DNA from: Thermohalobaculum sp963700775
Lineage (GTDB): Bacteria > Pseudomonadota > Alphaproteobacteria > Rhodobacterales > Rhodobacteraceae
Direction of reading: 5' to 3'
Length of the DNA: 64,000 nucleotides
NCBI GenBank assembly: GCA_963700775.1
Contig: CAVOYU010000006.1
Coordinates: 310,001-374,000, forward strand
Part shown: positions 33,975-41,288 of the stretch, one piece after another
Numbering within the stretch: position 1 is the first letter of the stretch
Layout: the number at the start of each line of letters is the position of its first letter
The notes under the pieces: model-generated
Told to the model about the DNA's origin: nothing
The model's database searches: none
Seen by the model: only the letters and a program-made list of their open reading frames with translations
Made by a program: the position numbers and the translations under genes

Positions 33975-34367
33975 CTATTGCTTCGCCGCCTTCTCCTCGA
34001 TCGGCCCGCCCGCCTCGCGCCAGCCCTTGAAACCGTCGTCGACATGGCTGACCCGGTCGAGCCCCATCTCCTGGGCAACCCGCGCCGCCAGCGCCGAGCG
34101 GTGGCCGCCGGCGCAGTAGAAGACGAAGCGGTCACCGTTCTGGAACTGCGGCTTGGCGTAGGGCGACTCCGGGTCGATCCAGAACTCCAGCATCCCCCGC
34201 GGGCAGTGAAAGGCGCCCGGCACCATGCCGTCGCGCCAGAGCTCGCGGATGTCGCGCAGGTCGACGAAGGTGACGCCTTCCTGGCCGTGGAGCTTCATCG
34301 CCTCGGTGGCCGGGAAGTGCTCTACCATCGAGTTAGCTTCATCCACCATGTCCTTGACGTGCTTCAT
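33975..34367 (-). CDS. Rhodanese-like sulfurtransferase
   Basis: 130 residues, a single rhodanese domain. The active-site loop is FVFYCAGGHRSALAA with Cys85 and the conserved arginine, and VTFVDLRDIRELWRDGMVPG is the N-terminal strand and CH2A-like region. Such small rhodaneses pass sulfur from thiosulfate, persulfides or thiol donors to an acceptor. It is 3 bases after the thiolase gene and 3 bases before the NAT gene. It is probably cytoplasmic: no signal peptide is seen. Confidence 0.9.
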   Translation of the reverse strand: MKHVKDMVDEANSMVEHFPATEAMKLHGQEGVTFVDLRDIRELWRDGMVPGAFHCPRGMLEFWIDPESPYAKPQFQNGDRFVFYCAGGHRSALAARVAQEMGLDRVSHVDDGFKGWREAGGPIEEKAAKQ

Positions 34368-34370
34368 GGT

Positions 34371-35567
34371 TCACTCCCGCTCGAGCGCCACTGCCGTCCC
34401 CTCGCCGCCGCCGATGCACAGGGACGCGATGCCGCGCTTGGCGTCCTTCGCCTCCATCGCGTGCAGCAGCGTCACCATGATCCGCGCGCCCGAGGCGCCG
34501 ATGGGATGGCCCAGCGCGCAGGCGCCGCCGTTCACGTTCAGCTTCTCGCGCGGCATCCCCAGCTCGGCCATCGCCGCCATCGGCACCACGGCGAACGCCT
34601 CGTTGACCTCCCATAGGTCGACATCGTCCACCGCCCAGTTGAGCCGCATCATCAGCTTCTGCATCGCCGGCACCGGCGCGGTGGTGAACAACCCCGGCTC
34701 CTGGGCGTGCGACGCGTGCCCCAGGATCCGCGCCCGGATCGGCAGCTTCCGGCGTTTCGCCTCGGATTCCCGCATCAGCACCAGCGCCGCGGCGCCGTCG
34801 GAGATCGAGGAGGAATTGGCCGGCGTCACCGTGCCGCCCTGGCGGAAGGCCGGCTTCAGGGTCGGGATCTTCTCGGGCCGGGCGTTGCGGGGCTGCTCGT
34901 CGGAATCGACCATCACCGCACCCTTGCGGGTCTCGACCGCGACGGCCGCGATCTCGGCCTTGAAGCGGCCTTCCTTCTGGGCGCTCAGCGCGCCTTCCAG
35001 CGAGGCCAGCGCATAGGCGTCCTGGGCCTCGCGGGTGAACTGGAACTTCTCGGCGCAATCCTCGGCGAAGGTGCCCATCAGGCGGCCCTTGTCATAGGCG
35101 TCCTCCAGCCCGTCGAGGAACATGTGGTCCTTGACCTCGGCGTGGCCGAGCCGCGCGCCGCCGCGCATCTTCGGCAAGAGGTAGGGCGCGTTGGTCATGC
35201 TCTCCATGCCGCCGGCCACCACGATGCGGCCGTTGCCGGCCAGGAGCTGGTCATGGGCGATCATCGCCGCCTTCATGCCCGATCCGCACATCTTGTTCAG
35301 CGTCGTGCAGGGCACGCCCTTGGGCAGCCCGGCGCCGAAGGCCGCCTGCCGCGCCGGGGCCTGGCCCTGCCCCGCCCCCAGCACGTTGCCCATCAGCACC
35401 TCGTCCACGTCTCCGCCCTCGACCCTGGCCCGCTCGAGCGCCGCCTTGATCGCGACCGCCCCGAGTTGGCTGGCGCTGGCCCCCGACAGCTCGCCCTGGA
35501 AGCCGCCCATCGGCGTGCGGGCGGCGCCGACGATGACGATCGGATCGGAGTGGATGGGGTCTGCCAT
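34371..35567 (-). CDS. Acetyl-CoA C-acyltransferase (thiolase)
   Basis: 398 residues. The nucleophile is Cys94 in LNKMCGSGMKAAM, the general base region is NVNGGACALGHPIGASGAR and the second cysteine loop is SLCIGGGEG, so all three thiolase signatures are intact. The tetrameric biosynthetic and degradative forms cannot be separated from sequence alone; the acyl-CoA dehydrogenase in the same run favours degradation. A perfect 14-bp palindrome lies 20 bases upstream of its start and is likely its operator. It begins a four-gene minus-strand run. Confidence 0.95.
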   Translation of the reverse strand: MADPIHSDPIVIVGAARTPMGGFQGELSGASASQLGAVAIKAALERARVEGGDVDEVLMGNVLGAGQGQAPARQAAFGAGLPKGVPCTTLNKMCGSGMKAAMIAHDQLLAGNGRIVVAGGMESMTNAPYLLPKMRGGARLGHAEVKDHMFLDGLEDAYDKGRLMGTFAEDCAEKFQFTREAQDAYALASLEGALSAQKEGRFKAEIAAVAVETRKGAVMVDSDEQPRNARPEKIPTLKPAFRQGGTVTPANSSSISDGAAALVLMRESEAKRRKLPIRARILGHASHAQEPGLFTTAPVPAMQKLMMRLNWAVDDVDLWEVNEAFAVVPMAAMAELGMPREKLNVNGGACALGHPIGASGARIMVTLLHAMEAKDAKRGIASLCIGGGEGTAVALERE

Positions 35568-35587
35568 GGCGTTGCTCCCGCGTCATG

Positions 35588-35601
35588 TGAACGATCGTTC
35601 A
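35588..35601. promoter_or_regulatory. TGAACGATCGTTCA palindrome, probable TetR-type operator
   Basis: A perfect 14-bp palindrome, 20 bases before the thiolase start, in the 88-base gap to the methyltransferase gene. TGAAC...GTTCA half-sites in this form are typical of TetR-family repressors of fatty-acid and acyl-CoA genes. No tetR gene is adjacent, so the regulator must be encoded elsewhere. Confidence 0.55.
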
Positions 35602-35655
35602 ATTCATCCGGAGAATGCGGATTTCGGGCCTTGCTTTGCAAGTCCGGCCGCGATC

Positions 35656-36867
35656 CTACCGCCGCGCGCCCCGGCTGTAATGCAAAAGGTTGAACCCGGT
35701 CAGCGCCCGGTGCACCGGCGCCCAGGCCGGGCCGAAGGCCGGCCATTCCAGCCCCGCCGCGGCGGCGATCTCGCCGAGGCCCCGCCCACCGATGCCGGCG
35801 ATCAGCGGCGCGGCGCCCTTCGGCACCGGCACCATGTGGCTGAGCCCGTCCACGCCGACCCTGAAACCGCCCGCTTCCGCCACCTGCCGCGCCAGCGCCT
35901 CCGGCGCCACGCCGCGCAGATGCGGCATCGCGTCGGCGCGATCCGGCCGCGCCTCCCCGGTCTCTCCCGGCCGGGCGGCGTAGACGATGTGGGTCTTCAT
36001 GTTGCCCGCCAGCTGCTCGGCCAGCGCCGCGCGCTCCATCGGCGCCAGCGGCGCGACGCGCTCGGCGAATTCCGGCCCCGGCGGCAGATACAGCCTGGGC
36101 CGATAGCGCGCCGGCTCCAGGAACGAGACCACCGCCAGCCCGGTCCGCTCCAGCGCACCCGACAGGTCCGCCACGGTGTAGGCCCGGTCGCGGCTGTGCA
36201 GCAGCAGGTCGTAGAGGCCGGCATCCGAATCCCGGTGGTCGCCCAGAAGCTCGTTGCGCCCGAACCAGTTGGTGGGCGGCAGCGCCCGCAGCGCGGCGCG
36301 GGCCAGCCGCACCTGCTCGGCCGGCGGATCGTCGCGCAGCAGCCGCCCGAAGGCCGCCTGCAACGGATAGACCCCGGTCCGCCCGTAGGGCGCGTAGACC
36401 ATGACTCCAATCCCGCCGCCCGGCGCCAGTGCCGCGGCCAGCGCGGCGAACCCGGCATCCGGATCGGCCAGGTGGTGCAGCACGCCGCAACAGTCGACGT
36501 AGTCGAACACCCCGTGCTCCGGCGCCGCAAGCAGGTCGCCGGTCACGAAGCGGATCGAGGTCAGTCCCCGCGCCGCCGCCCGCGCCTCGGCCACCGCGCG
36601 GCTGGCCTCCGACATGTCGAGATAGGTGATCTCGGCCGGACAGCCGATGTCGGCGAGCTTCTGGGCCAGCATGATGAGCCCGTCCCCGGTGCCGCCGCCC
36701 GCCACCAGCGCCCGGAACGGCCCCGACCAGTCGCGCCGCCCGCCGAATAGGAAATGGTCGATCTCCACCGGATGCGAGGGCGAGCCCTCGATCAGCCGCC
36801 CGGCCTCCTCGGCCGGGTCCCGCTCCGGATAGGGATAGGTCTCGTACTGCCGCCGGACCGGATCCAT
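35656..36867 (-). CDS. Class I SAM-dependent methyltransferase, large form
   Basis: 403 residues. The SAM-binding motif I is RALVAGGGTGDGLIMLAQKL at about residues 52-71, motif II-like EITYLDMSEASRAVAEARA follows, and FDYVDCCGVLHHLADPDAG holds motif IV. The N-terminal YETYPYPERDP is typical of a group of proteins with this fold in proteobacteria. The C-terminal ~170 residues contain LYDLLLHSRDRAYTV and a further helical part of unknown role. It is divergent from dddP. The substrate is not recognisable. Confidence 0.82.
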   Translation of the reverse strand: MDPVRRQYETYPYPERDPAEEAGRLIEGSPSHPVEIDHFLFGGRRDWSGPFRALVAGGGTGDGLIMLAQKLADIGCPAEITYLDMSEASRAVAEARAAARGLTSIRFVTGDLLAAPEHGVFDYVDCCGVLHHLADPDAGFAALAAALAPGGGIGVMVYAPYGRTGVYPLQAAFGRLLRDDPPAEQVRLARAALRALPPTNWFGRNELLGDHRDSDAGLYDLLLHSRDRAYTVADLSGALERTGLAVVSFLEPARYRPRLYLPPGPEFAERVAPLAPMERAALAEQLAGNMKTHIVYAARPGETGEARPDRADAMPHLRGVAPEALARQVAEAGGFRVGVDGLSHMVPVPKGAAPLIAGIGGRGLGEIAAAAGLEWPAFGPAWAPVHRALTGFNLLHYSRGARR

Positions 36868-36975
36868 GCCGCCCTCTCAGATTGCCGCGTTTGCGACACC
36901 TACCTGTCCATTTCTCGATAGCATCCATGCGCGGGGCGGGACCAGTCTCGTGGCAGGATCAACCGGAGTCCCCCG

Positions 36976-38310
36976 ATGACCGACACCTACGCAGTGCAGA
37001 ACCGCAAGGTCGACCCCTCGCGCCGTCCCGCGACCCGCCCCGACGGCACGCCCGACGACGACAACCGGGTCGAGACCGGGCCGACCCGGCAGGCCTTCGA
37101 GGAATGGGCCGCCGCCGGGCTCGAGGTGCCGAACCTCGCGGCCATGCGGGCGCACCGCCACGCGCGGCTCACCAGGGCGATCGCCGATCGCGACATCGGC
37201 GGCATCCTGCTGTTCGACCCGCTCAACATCCGCTACGCGACCGACGCCCCCAACATGCAGCTCTGGAACACCCACAACCCGTTCCGGGCGCTCCTGCTGA
37301 CCGCCGACGGCCACATGGTGCTTTGGGAGTACCACGGCGCCAGCTTCGCCTTCCTCAGCGCCTTCAACCCGCTGGTCAGCGAGGTCCGCGGCGGGGCGTC
37401 GCTGTTCTACTTCTCGACCGGCGACCGGGGCGAGGAGGCGGCCAGCCGCTTCGTCGCCGAGGTCGACGAGGTGATGCGCGCCCATGCCGGCACCAACCGC
37501 CGGCTCGCCGTCGACAAGATCATGCTCAGCGGCTACCACGCGCTGGTCGCCGCCGGCTTCGAGGTCATCGAGGGCGAGGAGATCACCGAGAAGACCCGCG
37601 CCATCAAGGGCGCCGAGGAAATCAAGGCGATGCGCTGCTCGATGCACAGTTGCGAGATGGCCGTTGCCGAGATGGAGGCGGTCTGCAAGCCCGGCCTCAG
37701 CGAGAACGAGGTCTGGGCCGAACTCCACCGCGGCAACATCAAGCGCGGCGGCGAGTGGATCGAGACGCGGCTGCTGGCCTCCGGCCCGCGCACCAACCCC
37801 TGGTTCCAGGAATGCGGACCGCGGGTCATCCGGAACAACGAGATCGTCGCCTTCGACACCGATCTGATCGGCGTCTACGGCATGTGCACCGACATCTCGC
37901 GCACCTGGTTCGTCGGCGACGGCGAGCCCACTGCCGAGATGAAGCGGCTCTACCGGGTCGCCCATGACCACATCATGCAGAACATGGCGCTGCTGAAGCC
38001 CGGCGTGCCGTTCCGCGACCTGGTGTTCAAGGGCCACCAGCTGCCGCAGGAATTCGTCGCCGGGCGCTATGGCTGCCGGATGCACGGGGTCGGCCTCTGC
38101 GACGAATGGCCGGCGATCGCATACCCGCAGGACTTCAGGGAAGGCGCCTTCGAATATGTCTGCGAGCCCGGCATGATGCTTTGCGTCGAGGCCTGCATCC
38201 AGACCGAGGGCGGCGAGTTCGCGATCAAGCTCGAGGACCAGGTGCTGGTCACCGAGACCGGATACGAGAACCTGACGAAGTATCCGTTCGACGCACGGCT
38301 GCTCGGCTGA
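36976..38310 (+). CDS. dddP: DMSP lyase DddP (M24 peptidase fold)
   Basis: 444 residues with the creatinase/M24 fold. DddP cleaves dimethylsulfoniopropionate into dimethyl sulfide and acrylate in the cytoplasm. The residues at metal and catalytic positions of characterised DddP are found here one residue earlier than in the 447-residue Ruegeria enzyme numbering: Asp294, Asp296 (AFDTDLIGVY), Asp306 (CTDISRTW), His370 (CRMHGVGLCDEWP), Glu405 (CVEACI) and Glu420 (IKLEDQV), with Tyr365 nearby. Further family segments are DPLNIRYATDAPNMQLWNTH and WIETRLLASGPRTNPWFQEC. True M24 peptidases differ in the latter. The ATG follows GGAG. Acrylate-handling genes are not adjacent. Confidence 0.9.
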   Translation: MTDTYAVQNRKVDPSRRPATRPDGTPDDDNRVETGPTRQAFEEWAAAGLEVPNLAAMRAHRHARLTRAIADRDIGGILLFDPLNIRYATDAPNMQLWNTHNPFRALLLTADGHMVLWEYHGASFAFLSAFNPLVSEVRGGASLFYFSTGDRGEEAASRFVAEVDEVMRAHAGTNRRLAVDKIMLSGYHALVAAGFEVIEGEEITEKTRAIKGAEEIKAMRCSMHSCEMAVAEMEAVCKPGLSENEVWAELHRGNIKRGGEWIETRLLASGPRTNPWFQECGPRVIRNNEIVAFDTDLIGVYGMCTDISRTWFVGDGEPTAEMKRLYRVAHDHIMQNMALLKPGVPFRDLVFKGHQLPQEFVAGRYGCRMHGVGLCDEWPAIAYPQDFREGAFEYVCEPGMMLCVEACIQTEGGEFAIKLEDQVLVTETGYENLTKYPFDARLLG

Positions 38311-38377
38311 GCGTTGCCGACGCCGCGGCGGGTCTTCCGGCCCGCCGCCATTCATGACGTCGCCGATCAGCCAGCGG

Positions 38378-38497
38378 TCACTTGCTCGGCACCCGGTGCT
38401 TGATCCAGACCTCGCCGGAGCCCGGCTCGCCGATCTGGCCGCCGCCGCAGGCGGACAGGACCGCGCCCAGCAGCGCGGCAAGCACGATACCCTTCAT
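38378..38497 (-). CDS. 39-residue lipoprotein
   Basis: ATG 38497 to stop 38378: MKGIVLAALLGAVLSACGGG, a signal peptide with a clear lipobox (LSAC), then a 23-residue mature tail QIGEPGSGEVWIKHRVPSK. GGAG lies 7 bases before the start; an in-frame ATG at 38503 adds two residues. It is small and could be an entericidin-like or outer-membrane-anchored peptide; I do not recognise a family. It lies between convergent dddP and divergent hydrolase-OsmC genes. Confidence 0.7.
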   Translation of the reverse strand: MKGIVLAALLGAVLSACGGGQIGEPGSGEVWIKHRVPSK

Positions 38498-38571
38498 TGC
38501 CATCTCCTGCTTCCATGACAGATTGTCCACGACGGAACAGATGGGCCGGGACCTCCGAAAGGAAAACGATC

Positions 38572-39797
38572 ATGCGCAGCGATAAACTCGAATTTACCGG
38601 CCATGACGGAGACCTGCTCGCGGCCCGGCTCGACCTGCCCGCGGGGCGGCCGAAGGCGGCCGCGCTGTTCGCCCACTGCTTCACCTGCGGCAAGGACATC
38701 GCCGCGGCACGGCGGATCGCTCAGCGCCTCGCGGCGCTCGGCGTCGGCGTGCTGCGCTTCGACTTCACCGGCCTCGGCCACAGCGAGGGCGAGTTCGCCA
38801 ACACCCACTTCTCCTCCAACGTCGCGGACCTGGTGGCCGCCGCGCGGCATCTGGCCGGACAGGACATGGCCGCCCGCGTCTGCTGATCGGCCACAGCCTC
38901 GGCGGCGCGGCCGTGCTGGCGGCAGCGGGCGAGATCCCCTCGGCAAGGGCGGTCGTCACCATCGGCGCCCCGGCCGACCCCGCGCACGTGATCCACAACT
39001 TCGGCTGCAAGCTCGACGAGATCCGGGCCAGGGGCGAGGCCGAGGTTTCCCTCGCCGGCCGCCCGTTCACGATCCGGAACGAGTTCCTCGAGGACGTCTC
39101 GATGGCGAAACTCGGCCCGGCGATCGCCGGCCTGAAGCGGGCGCTCCTGGTCCTGCACGCACCGCGTGACGCGGTGGTGGGGATCGAGAACGCCTCGGAG
39201 ATCTTCCTGGCGGCGAAGCACCCGAAAAGCTTCGTCACCCTGGACGGCGCCGACCACCTGCTGACCCGCCCGGAGGACGCCGACTACGCCGCCGAGGTGA
39301 TCGCCGCCTGGTCGCGGCGCTATCTCGGCATCAGCGACGACCCGGCACCCGCCGGTGCGCCGGAGGGGGTCGTCCGCGTCGCCGAGGCCGACCCCGCTGG
39401 CTTCCTGCAGGATGTCGCCGCCGGGCCGAGGCACCACCTGACGGCGGACGAGCCCGCCAGCTTTGGCGGCACCGATCTCGGCCCCAGCCCCTACCAGTTC
39501 CTGTCCGCCGGGCTCGGGGCCTGCACCTCGATGACCATCCGCATGTATGCCCGGCGCAAGGGCTGGCCACTCGGCCATGTCGCGGTCGATGTCAGCCACG
39601 ACAAGGCCCACGGCGCCGACTGCGCCGACTGCCCGGACAAGTCGGCGAAGATCGACCGCTTCCGCCGGGTGATCCGGCTCGAGGGCGATCTCGACGCCGA
39701 GCAGCGCGCCCGGCTGATGGAGATCGCCGACCGCTGCCCGGTCCACCGCACCATGGAGGGGACGATCCGGATCGAGACCGGGGAGGCCGAGCCCTGA
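38572..39797 (+). pseudogene. Alpha/beta hydrolase-OsmC fusion, frameshifted
   Basis: A known two-domain architecture: an alpha/beta hydrolase followed by an OsmC peroxiredoxin-like domain, about 408 residues when intact. The hydrolase part has FAHCFTCGKDIAAA and FDFTGLGHSEGEF; the nucleophile elbow is LLIGHSLGGAAVL; the OsmC domain has the first cysteine in SAGLGACTSMTIRMYARRKG and the second in ADRCPVHRTMEG. The frame breaks at the CCC run 38873-38875, where one more C would join AARLAGQDMAA to PRLLIGHSLGG without gaps; as read, a TGA stops the first part at 38886. ATG 38572 follows AGGAAAA. A homopolymer sequencing error is the likelier cause; real inactivation is possible. Confidence 0.85.
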
Positions 39798-39838
39798 GCC
39801 CTCTGTCGCAGCGGCGCGGCGCCTGCTAGTCAGGCACC

Positions 39839-41149
39839 ATGGAGGGACCGCTCGATCCGCTGATGTACCGCACCGACCGCCCGGTCGAGAGCTGGTGGCG
39901 TGCCTCGGCGCCGGCCTGGGACGAGCCCCCTCCGTTGGCCGGCGACGCGTCCGCCGAGGTCGGCATCATCGGCGGCGGCTATGCCGGGCTCGCCTGCGCG
40001 ATCAGGCTGGCCGAGCTTGGCATCGGCAGCGCGGTGCTCGAGGCCGGCGAGATCGGCTGGGGCGCCTCCGGACGCAACGGCGGCATCGTCGGGCTGCGCT
40101 CGGACAAGCTCTCCGACCGGGCCCTGATCGCCCGCTACGGCGAGGCCGAGGCATCGCGCTACGTCCGCGCCGCGGTCGAGGGCAACCACCGCCTCCGCGC
40201 CTTCTGCATGGAGGCGGGCCTCGCCGACGCGGTGCAGGGCGACTGCGAGTTCTACCTCGCCCATTCCGCCCGCACCTCGATCAGGCTCGAAGGGGCGGTG
40301 GACCATGACGGCGTCACCTACGAGCGCGTGCCGCCCGAGAACGTCGACGGCATCCGCCGCCATGGCGGCATCCTGATCCGCCCCGCCTTCGGCATCCATC
40401 CGTTGCGGCTGGTGAGGGCCCTCGCCGACCGGGCGCGGTCGCTGGGAGTGCAGGTCCATCCCCGGTCCGAAGTCATGCGCTGGGAGCGATCCGGGGCCAG
40501 GCACCGGCTGGTCGCCAGGGGCGGCACCGTGACCGCGGATCGGGTGGTGATCGCCGGCAACGGCTTCATGCCGGACGGGCTGAACCCGGCCTTCGGCGGC
40601 CGCGCCGTGCCGGTGATCTCGAACATCGGCGTGACCCGCGTGCTGACCGCGGAGGAGCGCGCCTCGGTCGCCTGGATGGGCGAGCAGACCGGCGCCGACA
40701 CGCGCAACCTTCTCAGCTACTTCCGCCTGCTGCCCGAGGGCCGCTTCCTGCTCGGCATGCGCGGCGACATCCATGGCGGCGCGGCCGGGGCCGAGAAGAT
40801 GCACCGCGCGGTGCGACGCAAGATCGACGAACAGTTCCCCGGCCTCGCCCGGGCCGAGATCACCCATTTCTGGCGCGGCCCGGTCTGCGTCACCGCCAGC
40901 CTCACCCCCTCGGTCGGGCTGCTCCGCGACGATCCGACCGTGGGTCACGCCTTCGGCTGGCACGGCTCGGGCATCAACGGCGCCCAGGTCGGCGGCCGGC
41001 TGCTGGCCGAGGTGCTGGCAGGCGAGCCCCAGGACCACATCCCCGCCCCCTATCGCGGCCTTGCCCCGCGCCTGCCCTTCCCCGGCCTCAGGCCCTACTA
41101 CGTGGGCGCCGTGCAGGGCCTGTTCGCGGTGCAGGACGCGCTGACCTAG
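39839..41149 (+). CDS. DAO-family FAD-dependent oxidoreductase (PuuB/OrdL-like)
   Basis: 436 residues. The FAD motif is VGIIGGGYAGLACAIRLAEL at about residues 40-59, with the second motif GASGRNGGIVGLRSDKL. The C-terminal part has HAFGWHGSGINGAQVGGRLLAEVLAG. This is the layout of gamma-glutamylputrescine oxidase and related amine/amino-acid oxidases, which release aldehyde, ammonia and peroxide. No glutamylpolyamine synthetase gene is adjacent, so the exact substrate is open. The start at 39839 is the first ATG; a second in-frame ATG is at 39863. Confidence 0.88.
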   Translation: MEGPLDPLMYRTDRPVESWWRASAPAWDEPPPLAGDASAEVGIIGGGYAGLACAIRLAELGIGSAVLEAGEIGWGASGRNGGIVGLRSDKLSDRALIARYGEAEASRYVRAAVEGNHRLRAFCMEAGLADAVQGDCEFYLAHSARTSIRLEGAVDHDGVTYERVPPENVDGIRRHGGILIRPAFGIHPLRLVRALADRARSLGVQVHPRSEVMRWERSGARHRLVARGGTVTADRVVIAGNGFMPDGLNPAFGGRAVPVISNIGVTRVLTAEERASVAWMGEQTGADTRNLLSYFRLLPEGRFLLGMRGDIHGGAAGAEKMHRAVRRKIDEQFPGLARAEITHFWRGPVCVTASLTPSVGLLRDDPTVGHAFGWHGSGINGAQVGGRLLAEVLAGEPQDHIPAPYRGLAPRLPFPGLRPYYVGAVQGLFAVQDALT

Positions 41150-41183
41150 GAACCAGGCGCTGAAAAGCAAGGCGCCCGGCAGC

Positions 41184-41199
41184 GCGGGCTTCGGCCCGC
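41184..41199 (+). terminator. GC-rich UUCG-type hairpin after the oxidoreductase gene
   Basis: GCGGGC-TTCG-GCCCGC is a perfect 6-bp stem closed by a UUCG tetraloop 34 bases after the oxidoreductase stop. No T run follows, so it is a possible terminator or leader structure of parE. Confidence 0.45.
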
Positions 41200-41288
41200 C
41201 CCCGCCGGCGCCCCGGCAGTTGCGCCGACCCTGCCGCACCTGCTCTAATGGCGCCAACGAGCAGATACGATTCGGGAGCTTAGAGCAC

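Noticed and set aside
36976..38310. Xaa-Pro aminopeptidase or creatinase for the M24-fold protein
   Set aside because: The segments around Trp-97, WIETRLLASGPRTNPWF and CRMHGVGLCDEWP are those of DddP and not of the peptidases.
38884..38886. TGA in the hydrolase-OsmC gene as a selenocysteine codon
   Set aside because: The reading frame also changes at this point, which recoding would not explain, and no SECIS-like stem is seen.
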